Numbered from the stretch's first letter, positions 1 through 7,209 are shown. The stretch: 27,578 bases of DNA from an uncultured Peptostreptococcus sp. (GCA_900759325.1 CAAEUW010000057.1:1-27578), one strand, 5' to 3'. Notes: generated from the letters alone by a model not told the origin. Translations and numbers: made by a program.

Positions 1-137
1 GATACTATCCAAAACATTGGAAAAAGTATTAATGCCCATAATGGGAAAAACACATTATACAACTTCATACTGTTTTTTTGATTCAAACTTTCCCTCTTAT
101 TTAAATCGTTTTCTTTATTGTGTATACTAGCTTTCAT
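1..137 (-). CDS. Hypothetical membrane protein, 5' part only (runs off left edge)
   Basis: The minus strand carries an open frame from an ATG at 137 to the window edge with no stop, giving 45 codons. The AAGGA ribosome binding site lies eight bases upstream of that ATG. The first 24 residues are polar and charged (Asn, Lys, Glu rich). They are followed by an aromatic and hydrophobic stretch containing NVFFPLWALILFPMFWIV, which looks like the start of a transmembrane helix. The gene therefore probably encodes a membrane protein with a short polar N-terminus inside the cell. I do not recognise the family, and the remaining part is outside the window. The good ribosome binding site and the clean switch from polar to hydrophobic residues make chance unlikely in so A/T-rich a region. 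Confidence 0.6.
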   Translation of the reverse strand, partial: MKASIHNKENDLNKRESLNQKNSMKLYNVFFPLWALILFPMFWIV

Positions 138-226
138 AATAACCATCCTTTCTACAACATAAAACAAATATTGACGACTTTCCTAGTCACCTTATCCAAT
201 TAAATAATTCTATTTCTTAACTTTAA

Positions 227-253
227 TTTATAATAATTCCATTCCCTGGTCAA
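227..253 (-). promoter_or_regulatory. Possible promoter for the left-edge membrane protein gene
   Basis: On the minus strand TTGACC (253-248) and TATAAA (232-227) are separated by 15 bases, one or two short of the ideal. The site is about 90 bases upstream of the ATG at 137. The rest of 138-412 is A/T-rich and shows no other feature that I can support. Confidence 0.3.
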
Positions 254-404
254 GTAGCTTTGCCTATTATTTATTATTATTTAATCTATTTTAATTGTTT
301 CTTTTATAATTCTTAATTATTTTCAGATTAGAATAGTAAAATATCTAAACCAATTACAAACTCTAATATTTTTACTAACATAAAAGCAGGCAAGTAACTT
401 TTAT

Positions 405-437
405 ATAAAAAATCAGTCGAGGAACTTCCTCGACTGA
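405..437 (-). terminator. Rho-independent terminator for the small gene at 546-788
   Basis: Positions 413-424 and 426-437 are perfect 12-base inverted halves (TCAGTCGAGGAA and its complement). Read on the minus strand the stem is followed by TTTTTT. It lies about 110 bases past the stop of the minus-strand gene that ends at 546, so it is correctly placed to end that transcript. Confidence 0.7.
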
Positions 438-439
438 CC

Positions 440-460
440 ACATCCATACTGTATGGATGT
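440..460. repeat. Perfect 10-base inverted repeat
   Basis: ACATCCATAC at 440-449 and its exact complement at 451-460 are separated by a single base. It lies directly beside the terminator at 413-437. There is no T run on either side, so it is not a second terminator in the usual sense. It could be an operator or a processing hairpin. Confidence 0.6.
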
Positions 461-545
461 TTAGGGTATTTTATATGAAATTCAGTAGACGTGCAAATTT
501 GTAATATAGTATGAATAAGGCTTTATCACAAGTCTTATGATATGC

Positions 546-788
546 CTAATAACCAATGTCGTAGGTAGGACACATACTTTCATTTCCTATAACTGCCGTA
601 TGCTTATCCCAAACCGACAAATCACTCCTCCTCATTATTATACGCATTCTTCTATCATTTTCATTCTTTTTGATAGAACCTGTAAACTGTGCCCACTCAC
701 TCATAGAGCTAACCTTTTTATAAGCTTCCTCTGGCTTACCACCGAAAAATAGTTCCGCAACCTCTAGTACTTGTTCTCTGTTTAGCAT
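546..788 (-). CDS. Small hypothetical protein, 80 residues
   Basis: The frame begins MLNREQVLEVAELFFGGKPE and ends CPTYDIGY. I chose the ATG at 788 because an AAGGAG site lies nine bases upstream. The frame can be extended to a TTG at 797, but that codon abuts the same AAGGAG and is too close to be used. The first 35 residues look like two amphipathic helices, and the rest is basic and polar with one Cys. No signal peptide or membrane segment is visible. A terminator at 405-437 follows on the same strand, so this is probably a single-gene transcript. I do not recognise the family. Its position at the edge of a decayed island fits an accessory or phage-derived gene. Confidence 0.6.
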   Translation of the reverse strand: MLNREQVLEVAELFFGGKPEEAYKKVSSMSEWAQFTGSIKKNENDRRMRIIMRRSDLSVWDKHTAVIGNESMCPTYDIGY

Positions 789-797
789 CTCAATCAA

Positions 798-1351
798 CTC
801 CTTAATACTGCTACATGCTACACATCACATTATCTATTCCTAGATTTTCAGCACTCCTAATTTTTCTATTATCAGTTTGTACTGTTTATGATTCAGCTAA
901 AAAACACTCGTAAATATCTTGCCCCTTGGTGATTATTAATTCACTTTATAGGTATTTTTCTATAATTATTCACGTATCCTTTCTGATATTATTGTTTTTA
1001 TTTTTAGTACTTTTTTTAATATACAACAATTTAATTGTTTTTGCAATCATTTTTTGAATATTTGAAATAATTTTTATTTTTTATATCCAAATATAGTAAG
1101 TATTACTAGTATTATAACATATATTTAATCTTAATTGGTCTGATTTGGGAAATTTATAATTATTATTATGAATTTGATGATGATTTAAGTATATTAATAC
1201 TTTTAGAATAGTAGATAAAATTCACTATTATTTTTTGTCTCTAAATGATATAATTAAATAGGATAATTGTAATTGTATCTAATTTTTCTGTATCTAAAGA
1301 TATTAAAATTGAACAATAATTTTTAAAACAGTATAATATGGAGGTATTTAT
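798..1351. other. Gene-free A/T-rich stretch
   Basis: No frame with a convincing ribosome binding site or protein-like composition is visible on either strand. It contains a tandem TGCTACATGCTACA (809-822). A TTGAAC and TATAAT pair spaced by 17 bases (1309-1337) also occurs, but transcription from it would start at or after the ribosome binding site of the next gene (GGAGG at 1340-1344), so I do not take it as that gene's promoter. Confidence 0.5.
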
Positions 1352-2413
1352 ATGGATTTTATTGATATGTTAAAACAATTTTCTAAAAGAGCCGAAAAAA
1401 TTAAAGATGAATTAAACACTGAGGAAGCTACAAAAAATGCTTTGATTATGCCATTTTTTCAAATGCTTGGCTATGATGTTTTTAATCCATTTGAGTTTAT
1501 TCCAGAATTTGTTGCAGATGTTTGCTCAAAAAAAGGAGAAAAAGTTGATTATGCAATCATGATTGATGAAAAGCCAACTATTCTTATTGAAGCTAAAAAT
1601 GTTGCTGATACATTAGGAAATCATGATGCGCAGCTTTATCGATATTTTACAGCTACAGACGCAAAATTTGCTATTCTTACTAACGGTATTATTTATAAAT
1701 TTTTTTCTGATCTTGAAGAAAAAAATATAATGGATAAAAAACCATTCTTCGAATTCAACTTACTTAATATTGACGAAAGTAAAGTTTCTGAATTAAAGAA
1801 ATTCTGCAGAAATGAATTTGACTTGGATACAATTATTAATACTGCATCCGAGCTTAAATACACCACCCTAATTAAAGAGTATTTAAACTCCGAATTGCAA
1901 TCCCCTTCAGATGAATTTGTAAAGTTTATTATTAGTGGCTTATATCAAGGTTTTAAAACACAAAGTGTAATAGATGAATTTAGACCTATTGTAAAGAAAT
2001 CATTTACACAGTTTGTTACAAACTTTATGAATGAAAAATTCAAAACACTTATAGAAATTGATGAAGATGAAATTTTACCTGAAAATAATGAGTCTATAGA
2101 CCTAGAATATACACCAAAAGTTATAACAACTACGGAGGAGCTAGTTGCTTTTGATATTGTAAAAAATTTATTAAAAGATTGTATTGACTCTGTTGATGAT
2201 ATTACATACAAAGATACGGAAAGCTATTTTGGCATACTATACAAGAATAATACAAGAAAATGGATATGTAGGTTAAAACTATCTAACCCTAACAGCTACA
2301 GACTTATAATTCCTGATGAAAATAAAAAAGAACAGAAATTTAACCTTAATAGTATAGCAGATTTAGTATACTTCCAAGATACTTTGAAAAGGGTTGTAGA
2401 GAATTATAAATAA
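1352..2413 (+). CDS. Orphan nuclease-like protein with type I restriction HsdR N-terminal-type domain
   Basis: The 353-residue protein resembles stand-alone proteins carrying the HSDR_N_2-type domain, the PD-(D/E)xK nuclease fold found at the N-terminus of type I restriction R subunits. The visible nuclease motif is Asp66 in KVDYAIM followed by Ile-Glu80-Ala-Lys82, which matches D-x(n)-ExK. The segment NALIMPFFQMLGYDVFNPFE (29-48) is also typical of the family. Residues 90-130 (QLYRYF, FAILTNGIIYKFFSD) continue the fold. There is no helicase and no methyltransferase or specificity subunit nearby, so this is not a complete restriction system. The C-terminal 90 residues form a separate small domain of unknown function. 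GGAGG lies seven bases before the ATG. Such proteins are common in mobile elements. Nuclease activity is inferred from the motif only. Confidence 0.78.
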   Translation: MDFIDMLKQFSKRAEKIKDELNTEEATKNALIMPFFQMLGYDVFNPFEFIPEFVADVCSKKGEKVDYAIMIDEKPTILIEAKNVADTLGNHDAQLYRYFTATDAKFAILTNGIIYKFFSDLEEKNIMDKKPFFEFNLLNIDESKVSELKKFCRNEFDLDTIINTASELKYTTLIKEYLNSELQSPSDEFVKFIISGLYQGFKTQSVIDEFRPIVKKSFTQFVTNFMNEKFKTLIEIDEDEILPENNESIDLEYTPKVITTTEELVAFDIVKNLLKDCIDSVDDITYKDTESYFGILYKNNTRKWICRLKLSNPNSYRLIIPDENKKEQKFNLNSIADLVYFQDTLKRVVENYK

Positions 2414-2453
2414 TATAAGTACTTTAATTGATACTATATGGAGAGATCTAAAT

Positions 2454-3329
2454 ATGCATAAGATAAAAAATCTAATTACGAAAAGTGGAATTGCGATGAA
2501 AAAAATTATATCTTTTTTATTGGTTTTGTTGTTAACTATTAATCTTGTGGCTTGTAAAAAATATGCTGATAAAGATTTTCAGACTAAGTTTATTAGCGCA
2601 ACACAAGAAAGGTGGACTGAAATTGAAAAAAGTTATGAAAATACAAATTCGGATAAGTCATTTTATTATGAAAAAAGTAAGATTTTAGATAAAGAAATAG
2701 ATGCCTTGTCACCTTTTAAAGATAAGGAGTTTCAAGATGAAAATCTCAAAAAAATCACTCTTGAATATTTATCTCTTATAACAGAAGAAAAGAAACTTTC
2801 CGATCTAGGTTTTAACGATAAATTAAAAGCTAAAGATGAAGAATTTCAAAATTTACTTTGGATGAAAAGAGTTGAAATTTATAGAACATTACATGATAAA
2901 TATAAATTCTCTCTTAATAAGAAACAATATAATGAAATTATAGAAGAATATAATAAATATTTGAAGACTAATAAGGAAAGATCAACTATTCTAACAGATG
3001 AACAAAAGAAAGAATATTCTAATGATGTTTCTTTTGACAGTTTAATAGAAAATGAAGAGAAGTTACTTGATAAGAAAATTATTTTAAATGGTAAAGTGGG
3101 AGCAGTACATATGGATGCTAGTGACTTATATTTTCTTTTTAATGTTAATGGAGATTACGATAAGAGTATGTTTGTTTTCTACAAGAAAGATATATTAAGC
3201 CGTAATATTAAAGAAGGTGATAATATAACATGTTATATTGATTATATGGGTCTTACAGGCGCTAATACTACAAATAATACCGTTGTTCAAATACCAAATG
3301 GATGGGCGAGATTCATTGGATTCAAATAA
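2454..3329 (+). CDS. Predicted lipoprotein with C-terminal OB-fold-like domain
   Basis: The 291-residue protein has a basic N-terminus, a hydrophobic stretch ISFLLVLLLTIN, and a lipobox LVAC with Cys at residue 34, so it should be lipidated and tethered outside the membrane. The start at 2454 has GGAGAG eight bases upstream. An internal ATG at 2496 would give a more ordinary signal peptide but has a weaker site. Residues 40-190 are rich in Lys and Glu and probably helical. Residues 195-290 (LLDKKIILNGKVGAV, YLFFNV-like strands, EGDNITCYIDYMGL) look like the OB-fold (tRNA_anti-like) domain often seen in Firmicute lipoproteins. It lies 40 bases after the nuclease-like gene and may be co-transcribed with it. 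The function is unknown. Confidence 0.7.
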   Translation: MHKIKNLITKSGIAMKKIISFLLVLLLTINLVACKKYADKDFQTKFISATQERWTEIEKSYENTNSDKSFYYEKSKILDKEIDALSPFKDKEFQDENLKKITLEYLSLITEEKKLSDLGFNDKLKAKDEEFQNLLWMKRVEIYRTLHDKYKFSLNKKQYNEIIEEYNKYLKTNKERSTILTDEQKKEYSNDVSFDSLIENEEKLLDKKIILNGKVGAVHMDASDLYFLFNVNGDYDKSMFVFYKKDILSRNIKEGDNITCYIDYMGLTGANTTNNTVVQIPNGWARFIGFK

Positions 3330-3334
3330 ATTAA

Positions 3335-3619
3335 AAATTACACACACTCGATTTTGCCCTTAACATAAAAGGCGATTTAATGATAGATATAGGTATAAAT
3401 GACGGGGACCTAGCACTTATTATTAAAGATAAACCTATCATAAATGGTGAAATATATTCGGTATTAGTGGATGGTGATGCCACACTAAAGAAGGTGTATA
3501 AGAATGATGATTACCTTACCTTACAGCCTTGTAACAGCAAATATGAGCCGATAGTGGTTAAAGAAGAAGATAATTCATATATTGTAGAGAAACTATCAGG
3601 GATAGTTAGAAAATATTAG
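3335..3619 (+). pseudogene. Remnant of an S24-family (LexA/CI-like) phage repressor
   Basis: An ATG at 3380 gives 79 residues, but the similarity starts earlier. In the same frame the codons from 3350 read DFALNIKGDLM and continue IDIGINDGDLALI. This matches the S24 peptidase signature of phage repressors, where the motif is KGDSM followed by DGD. Here the codon at 3377-3379 is TTA (Leu) where the catalytic Ser is expected. The later ATLKKVY contains the expected catalytic Lys region, and LQPCNSKYEPIVV is the usual C-terminal strand pattern. The frame is closed upstream by TAA at 3332, and no helix-turn-helix part is present. The piece therefore lacks both its DNA-binding domain and its catalytic serine. 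It is most likely a decayed prophage repressor, although a short product from 3380 could still be made. Confidence 0.75.
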
Positions 3620-3661
3620 TCTATAATTTATTTTATATATTTAGTTTATTGGGAGGTATTT

Positions 3662-4303
3662 ATGAAAATCAAAAAAACATTATTATCAGTTTTACTTGCA
3701 AGTGCAATCTCCACATCCTTAGTTGGTTGTGGATCAAACACTAGCAGCCAACAAGATGAAAACAATTCTGCGCAGGTTGAACAAAATCAAAACAATAAGC
3801 CTAAAGCTTCCGAGAAAAAAGATAACCCAGTAGGTAAAACGGAAACTTCCCGTGTAGGTGTCAGGACAACACTAAAGAGCATGAAAAATCTAAGTATTGA
3901 ACAAACACAGGGCCCTATAAAAGCGAAGATAACAGATATACAAATGGGTAAACTTGAAACCAATGAAAGTAGTAAAAAATTATTTGACGATAAGGATGTA
4001 GTTTACTTCGTTACTATAGCTATGGAAGTTGAGAACACTAGTGGCGATACGGTGGCCGTATATCCTGACCAGGGCACATTAGTCACTGACACAAAAGAAC
4101 AAGTAGAAGCTAATATGTTCCTGTCTGGTAATAAATTAGGCGGTGATTATATAGGTAATGTGATTAAGAAAGGTAACGTAGTATTCATTACAGAAACTGA
4201 TCCTAATGATATACATAACATCAAGTTTACATTTAACGGACCTAGTGACTCTAATTTTGAGAGACTGGGAGAAGATTTTACATTTGATTTAAGCATAAAG
4301 TAG
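3662..4303 (+). CDS. Predicted lipoprotein with DUF4352/telokin-like beta domain
   Basis: The 213-residue protein starts with a clear lipoprotein signal and lipobox LVGC, Cys at residue 23. GGGAGG lies six bases before the ATG. A low-complexity linker rich in Ser, Gln, Asn and Lys (24-60) follows. The remaining 130 residues alternate short strands, including VVYFVTIAMEVENTSGDTV and IKKGNVVFITETDPNDIHNI. This is the pattern of the immunoglobulin-like DUF4352 (telokin-like) domain found in many Gram-positive surface lipoproteins. It should be anchored on the outer face of the membrane. It is the second lipoprotein in the accessory block. Its ligand is unknown, and the domain assignment is by pattern only. 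Confidence 0.7.
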   Translation: MKIKKTLLSVLLASAISTSLVGCGSNTSSQQDENNSAQVEQNQNNKPKASEKKDNPVGKTETSRVGVRTTLKSMKNLSIEQTQGPIKAKITDIQMGKLETNESSKKLFDDKDVVYFVTIAMEVENTSGDTVAVYPDQGTLVTDTKEQVEANMFLSGNKLGGDYIGNVIKKGNVVFITETDPNDIHNIKFTFNGPSDSNFERLGEDFTFDLSIK

Positions 4304-4334
4304 GTTTTAATGTGAGAGAGGATGTCGTAAGTGC

Positions 4335-4586
4335 ATGGGGTTATTTAATTCAAAGGAACACAAAGAAAAAGTAAAAGAGATGAAGAAAAATAAAATACCA
4401 TTCTGTCCTAAGTGCAAGAGTCAAAGTTTGCAATACCTTGAGAGGCGTAAAATGCTTAGTGCTTCCAGGGCTATTGCAGGTGCGGTTGTCCTTGGTGCTC
4501 CCGGTGCGGTTGTGGGTGCAGTCACAAGTAGTAAGCGTAAAGGCAGAATGAAATGCTTAAATTGTGGAAAAGAGTGGAAATTATAA
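4335..4586 (+). CDS. Small zinc-ribbon protein with embedded Gly/Ala-rich segment
   Basis: The 83-residue protein has a Cys pair CPKC at residues 24-27 and a second pair CLNCGKEW at 74-77, a four-Cys zinc-ribbon set. Between them, residues 42-64 form a Gly/Ala/Val-rich stretch (AIAGAVVLGAPGAVVGAV) like a glycine zipper that may sit in a membrane. The first 20 residues are very basic. Similar small proteins with this split ribbon occur in Firmicute and phage genomes, but I know of no established function. The ribosome binding site is poor: AGAGAGG is about 16 bases upstream of the ATG. The start is therefore less certain than the frame, which the Cys pattern supports. Confidence 0.65.
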   Translation: MGLFNSKEHKEKVKEMKKNKIPFCPKCKSQSLQYLERRKMLSASRAIAGAVVLGAPGAVVGAVTSSKRKGRMKCLNCGKEWKL

Positions 4587-4593
4587 GTAAATA

Positions 4594-4636
4594 ATAAAAA
4601 AAGAAGTAGTCCAAACGCCAATCTAGCCTACTTCTT
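4594..4636 (-). terminator. Terminator-like hairpin on the minus strand
   Basis: AAGAAGTAG (4601-4609) pairs with CTACTTCTT (4628-4636). Read on the minus strand the stem ends in a run of Ts. There is no minus-strand gene immediately to its right, because the broken integrase there is on the plus strand. It is therefore either a relic of a lost gene or a barrier to transcription coming from the right. Confidence 0.5.
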
Positions 4637-4641
4637 GCAGA

Positions 4642-4676
4642 GTATCACAGGCCTATAATAGGTCCTTTTGTGATAC
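4642..4676. repeat. Extended inverted repeat upstream of the broken integrase
   Basis: GTATCACA (4642-4649) pairs with TGTGATAC (4669-4676), and inside it CCTA and TAGG flank TAA so that the centre reads CCTATAATAGG. A TATAAT therefore lies at the middle of the dyad, 50 bases before the integrase start. This arrangement would suit an operator over a promoter, although I see no good -35 box. Confidence 0.5.
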
Positions 4677-4709
4677 CTACATTATAACATGAAAGTAGGT
4701 GTAATAACA

Positions 4710-5494
4710 ATGACAGTATTTAAAAACAAAGAAACTGGTAGGTGGGAAGTATATGCCAGATACAAAAATTACAAAAATGAAATAAAACAAAAAAGAAAAA
4801 CAGGTTTTGAACGCCGTAAAGATGCCCAACAGTGGGAAGAACAATTTCTTAATAAGTGTCAACACGATCTAACATTAGAAATGGCCCTTGAAGAATATCT
4901 TACATACATGCAATTAAAAAGAAGATCCTCAACTTGGCGTAATAAAAAATGGTACTCTAAAAATTTGCTATCAATGAAAGACCTATTCATAGAAGATATA
5001 ACACCAGCTACTATTTTAGCTTGGCAAAACGATTTAAAATCTATGGACAAAACCAACAATACTATAAACATGTCAACTGAAATATTATATAGTATTTACC
5101 AGTATAACTGTAAAATGCACGTTAAAACCAAAATAAACAGTCTATACGAAAGGTATATATACCTAAAATTATCATGAATGAAATAAGAGATTACATATCA
5201 ACATTTTATAAACCAACACCTGCACTGCGATTATTCCAACATTCAACTAATATATGGTTACAAAGTCAAATGAAACGTACTTGTGCTAAACACCATTTAA
5301 AATGTATTAGAGTTCACGATCTTAGACATTCGCATGCTAGTATGCTAATTAATAACGGCGTTGATGTATATATAGTATCTAAAAGATTAGGGCATAAGAA
5401 TATACTAACCACTATAAATGTGTATTCTCATTTATATGAAGAAAGAGAAACGGAAGTACTAGAAGTGTTAGGCTCGTTGGTAGAAAACGAATAG
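4710..5494 (+). pseudogene. Tyrosine recombinase/integrase, frameshifted and internally deleted
   Basis: The first part (from MTVFKNKETGRWEVYARY, ATG at 4710 with AGGTG upstream) has the arm-type DNA-binding domain and then a core-binding region (TLEMALEEYLTYMQ, ITPATILAWQNDL). The second part carries the catalytic end: HDLRH with His and Arg (5315-5329), LGH (5390-5398) and the Tyr nucleophile in INVYSHL. Two lesions are visible. The frame switches around 5125-5150: the plus-2 frame upstream of ATG 5174 reads QSIRKVYIPKII, the expected continuation, while the first frame runs on to a stop at 5177. In addition, the segment with the first catalytic Arg, normally between the core-binding domain and the KTK hairpin, is absent, so roughly 70-100 residues are missing. 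The gene cannot make an active integrase. It marks a dead prophage or island end. Confidence 0.85.
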
Positions 5495-5517
5495 AAAAAA
5501 TAATCTGTAATAAATTT

Positions 5518-5536
5518 TGCTACCAAAATGCTACCA
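5518..5536. repeat. Tandem TGCTACCA, possible integrase arm-type sites
   Basis: TGCTACCA occurs at 5518-5525 and again at 5529-5536, an 11-base period, directly downstream of the integrase remnant. Short direct repeats beside an integrase gene are often arm-type binding sites or part of the attachment region. I could not find a second full copy flanking the block, so the attachment role is an inference. Confidence 0.4.
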
Positions 5537-5558
5537 GCTAGGCGATTAACCTAGCTGG
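5534..5558. repeat. Perfect 9-base inverted repeat between convergent genes
   Basis: CCAGCTAGG (5534-5542) pairs with CCTAGCTGG (5550-5558) around a seven-base loop. It lies between the converging integrase remnant and the flavoprotein gene and may end transcription from either side, although neither strand has a strong T run. Confidence 0.5.
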
Positions 5559-5575
5559 ACACATTGATATATCTA

Positions 5576-6913
5576 TTATTTAGCACCTAAAGCTGCCATT
5601 GTAATATAATTATATGGCTGGTTGAAGTGAGGTAGGAAGAATATATCTAATAGAGCAAGTCTATCGATAGTTACCTTCTCCTGGATAGCCAATGAGAACA
5701 TATGGATACCCATTGACATATCGTATTCAGATGCCATCTGAGCACCTAGAACTACTCTAGTCTTCTTGTCATATACTATTCTGATCTTAACATCTGGGTT
5801 TGTTGTTTCTATGAATGCTGGCTTCTGAGTATCTTCAAAATCAGTGTATCCAACTTCAATACCAAGCTTTTCAGCCTTAGCAACAGTTATACCTGTAGAA
5901 ACCATCTTTAGGTCATAGATACAAATACCATTTGATCCCTGAACACCAATAGATTCTATTTCAGTACCAGCTGCATTGTGAGCAGCAACGATACCACTTC
6001 TTACAGCATTTGTAGCAAGTGCTATATAGTTAGTGTTGTCTATAGTGTTGTCATATACTGTAGCACAGTCACCTATAGCATAAACATCCTTTAAGCTAGT
6101 TTCCTGCTTCTTGTTTACTAGGTATGAACCATTTCTGAATAATTCTAGCTTATCTTTACCTAGGGCATTGTTTGGTCTGAATCCTATTGAAAGGATAACC
6201 ATATCTGCCTTGATTTCCTTCTTGTCAGTTACTACAGAAGAAACCTTACCGTCAGTTCCCTTTATTTCCTGAACTGCCTGACCAAATTCAAGGTTTATAT
6301 TGTGGCTAGCAAGATTTTCCTTCATTAGGCTAGTGAACGGCTCGTCATAGTATGCTGGAAGACAAGTTTCAGCTATATCAACCATTGTTACAGTCTTTCC
6401 TAGTCTTTCAAATGCTTCTGCTAATTCTACACCTATGTAACCAGCACCAACAACTACAATGTCCTTAATGTCTGGGTTCTTTAGCTTTTCAATAACTTCT
6501 GCAGCATTCTGGTATAGCTTAACCTGCTGAACATTTTCTAAATCCTTACCTGGTATATTTGGTATGATTGGAAGTGAACCAGTAGCTAATATGATCTTGT
6601 CATATGTATCTTCTATTTCTGTTCCATCCTTAAGCTTTACAAATACCTTCTTTGCATCGAAATCAATATCATGTACATCTGCTTCCATGTGTACCTTAGC
6701 ACCCATAGATTCTAACTGAGCCTTATCAGCGTAGAACAAACCATCTGCCTTTGAAATCTGCTTTCCTATCCAAAGTGCCATACCACAACCTAGGAATGAG
6801 ATGTTGCTATTCTTGTCATATACTATCACTTCGTGCTGTGGATAGTTACTCAAAATTGTTCTAATTGTTGCTGTACCAGCATGGTTTGCACCTACTACTA
6901 TAATCTTACTCAT
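5576..6913 (-). CDS. nox: FAD-dependent NADH oxidase (water-forming type) / CoA-disulfide reductase family
   Basis: The 445-residue flavoprotein belongs to the pyridine nucleotide-disulfide reductase fold. Start MSKIIVVGANHAG gives the FAD-binding GxNHxG. Residues 39-50 read SFLGCGMALWIG with the redox Cys at 43, the hallmark of water-forming NADH oxidase and its relatives. VVVGAGYIGVELAEAF (residues 153-168) is the NAD(P)H-binding loop, and YAIGDCATVYD is the second FAD motif. The C-terminal third is the dimerisation domain. I use ATG 6913 because GGAGG is five bases upstream; the ATG at 6925 lies before that site and would give four extra residues. In anaerobes the enzyme removes oxygen and regenerates NAD+. 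Coenzyme A disulfide reduction is the main alternative. Two palindromes upstream may regulate it. Confidence 0.9.
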   Translation of the reverse strand: MSKIIVVGANHAGTATIRTILSNYPQHEVIVYDKNSNISFLGCGMALWIGKQISKADGLFYADKAQLESMGAKVHMEADVHDIDFDAKKVFVKLKDGTEIEDTYDKIILATGSLPIIPNIPGKDLENVQQVKLYQNAAEVIEKLKNPDIKDIVVVGAGYIGVELAEAFERLGKTVTMVDIAETCLPAYYDEPFTSLMKENLASHNINLEFGQAVQEIKGTDGKVSSVVTDKKEIKADMVILSIGFRPNNALGKDKLELFRNGSYLVNKKQETSLKDVYAIGDCATVYDNTIDNTNYIALATNAVRSGIVAAHNAAGTEIESIGVQGSNGICIYDLKMVSTGITVAKAEKLGIEVGYTDFEDTQKPAFIETTNPDVKIRIVYDKKTRVVLGAQMASEYDMSMGIHMFSLAIQEKVTIDRLALLDIFFLPHFNQPYNYITMAALGAK

Positions 6914-6996
6914 AATTACCTCCATAATGTTTTTTACTTGGACCCTACTTTAGGAATTGTAGGAATCATCATAATTAAAATTTGTTTTTATATAGA

Positions 6997-7006
6997 TTGA
7001 CGTCAA
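6997..7006. promoter_or_regulatory. TTGACGTCAA palindrome upstream of nox
   Basis: A perfect 10-base palindrome lies about 85 bases upstream of the nox start. On the minus strand it is followed eight bases later by TATAAA, so it overlaps the likely promoter zone. It is a candidate operator; the binding protein is unknown. Confidence 0.35.
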
Positions 7007-7054
7007 AATTTACTCTGTTATGGATTTACCCTTGTAAGTGTTTTCATAAACATT

Positions 7055-7068
7055 TTTTTCATGAAAAA
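7055..7068. promoter_or_regulatory. TTTTTCATGAAAAA palindrome upstream of nox
   Basis: A perfect 14-base palindrome lies about 140 bases upstream of nox, between two similar AAACATTTT stretches. It may be a second operator. It is A/T-rich, so chance cannot be excluded. Confidence 0.3.
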
Positions 7069-7209
7069 GAAACATTTTCTCAAAATTTTTTTATCTTAAG
7101 TTAGACTCCTTGCCTTGCAATGCTTACAGTCTAGTAAATTGACAAAATATTTTTTTATTTGTGATTTTTTTATTAGAATTTTGCCCATTTTTTTAAAAAA
7201 TATCGCAAT

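Noticed and set aside
809..822. TGCTACATGCTACA as the left attachment site matching TGCTACCA repeats at 5518-5536
   Set aside because: Only TGCTAC is shared, six bases, which is expected by chance in this length of sequence.
1309..1337. TTGAAC/TATAAT pair as promoter of the nuclease-like gene
   Set aside because: Spacing is ideal, but initiation would fall at or past the ribosome binding site, leaving a leaderless message despite a strong GGAGG.
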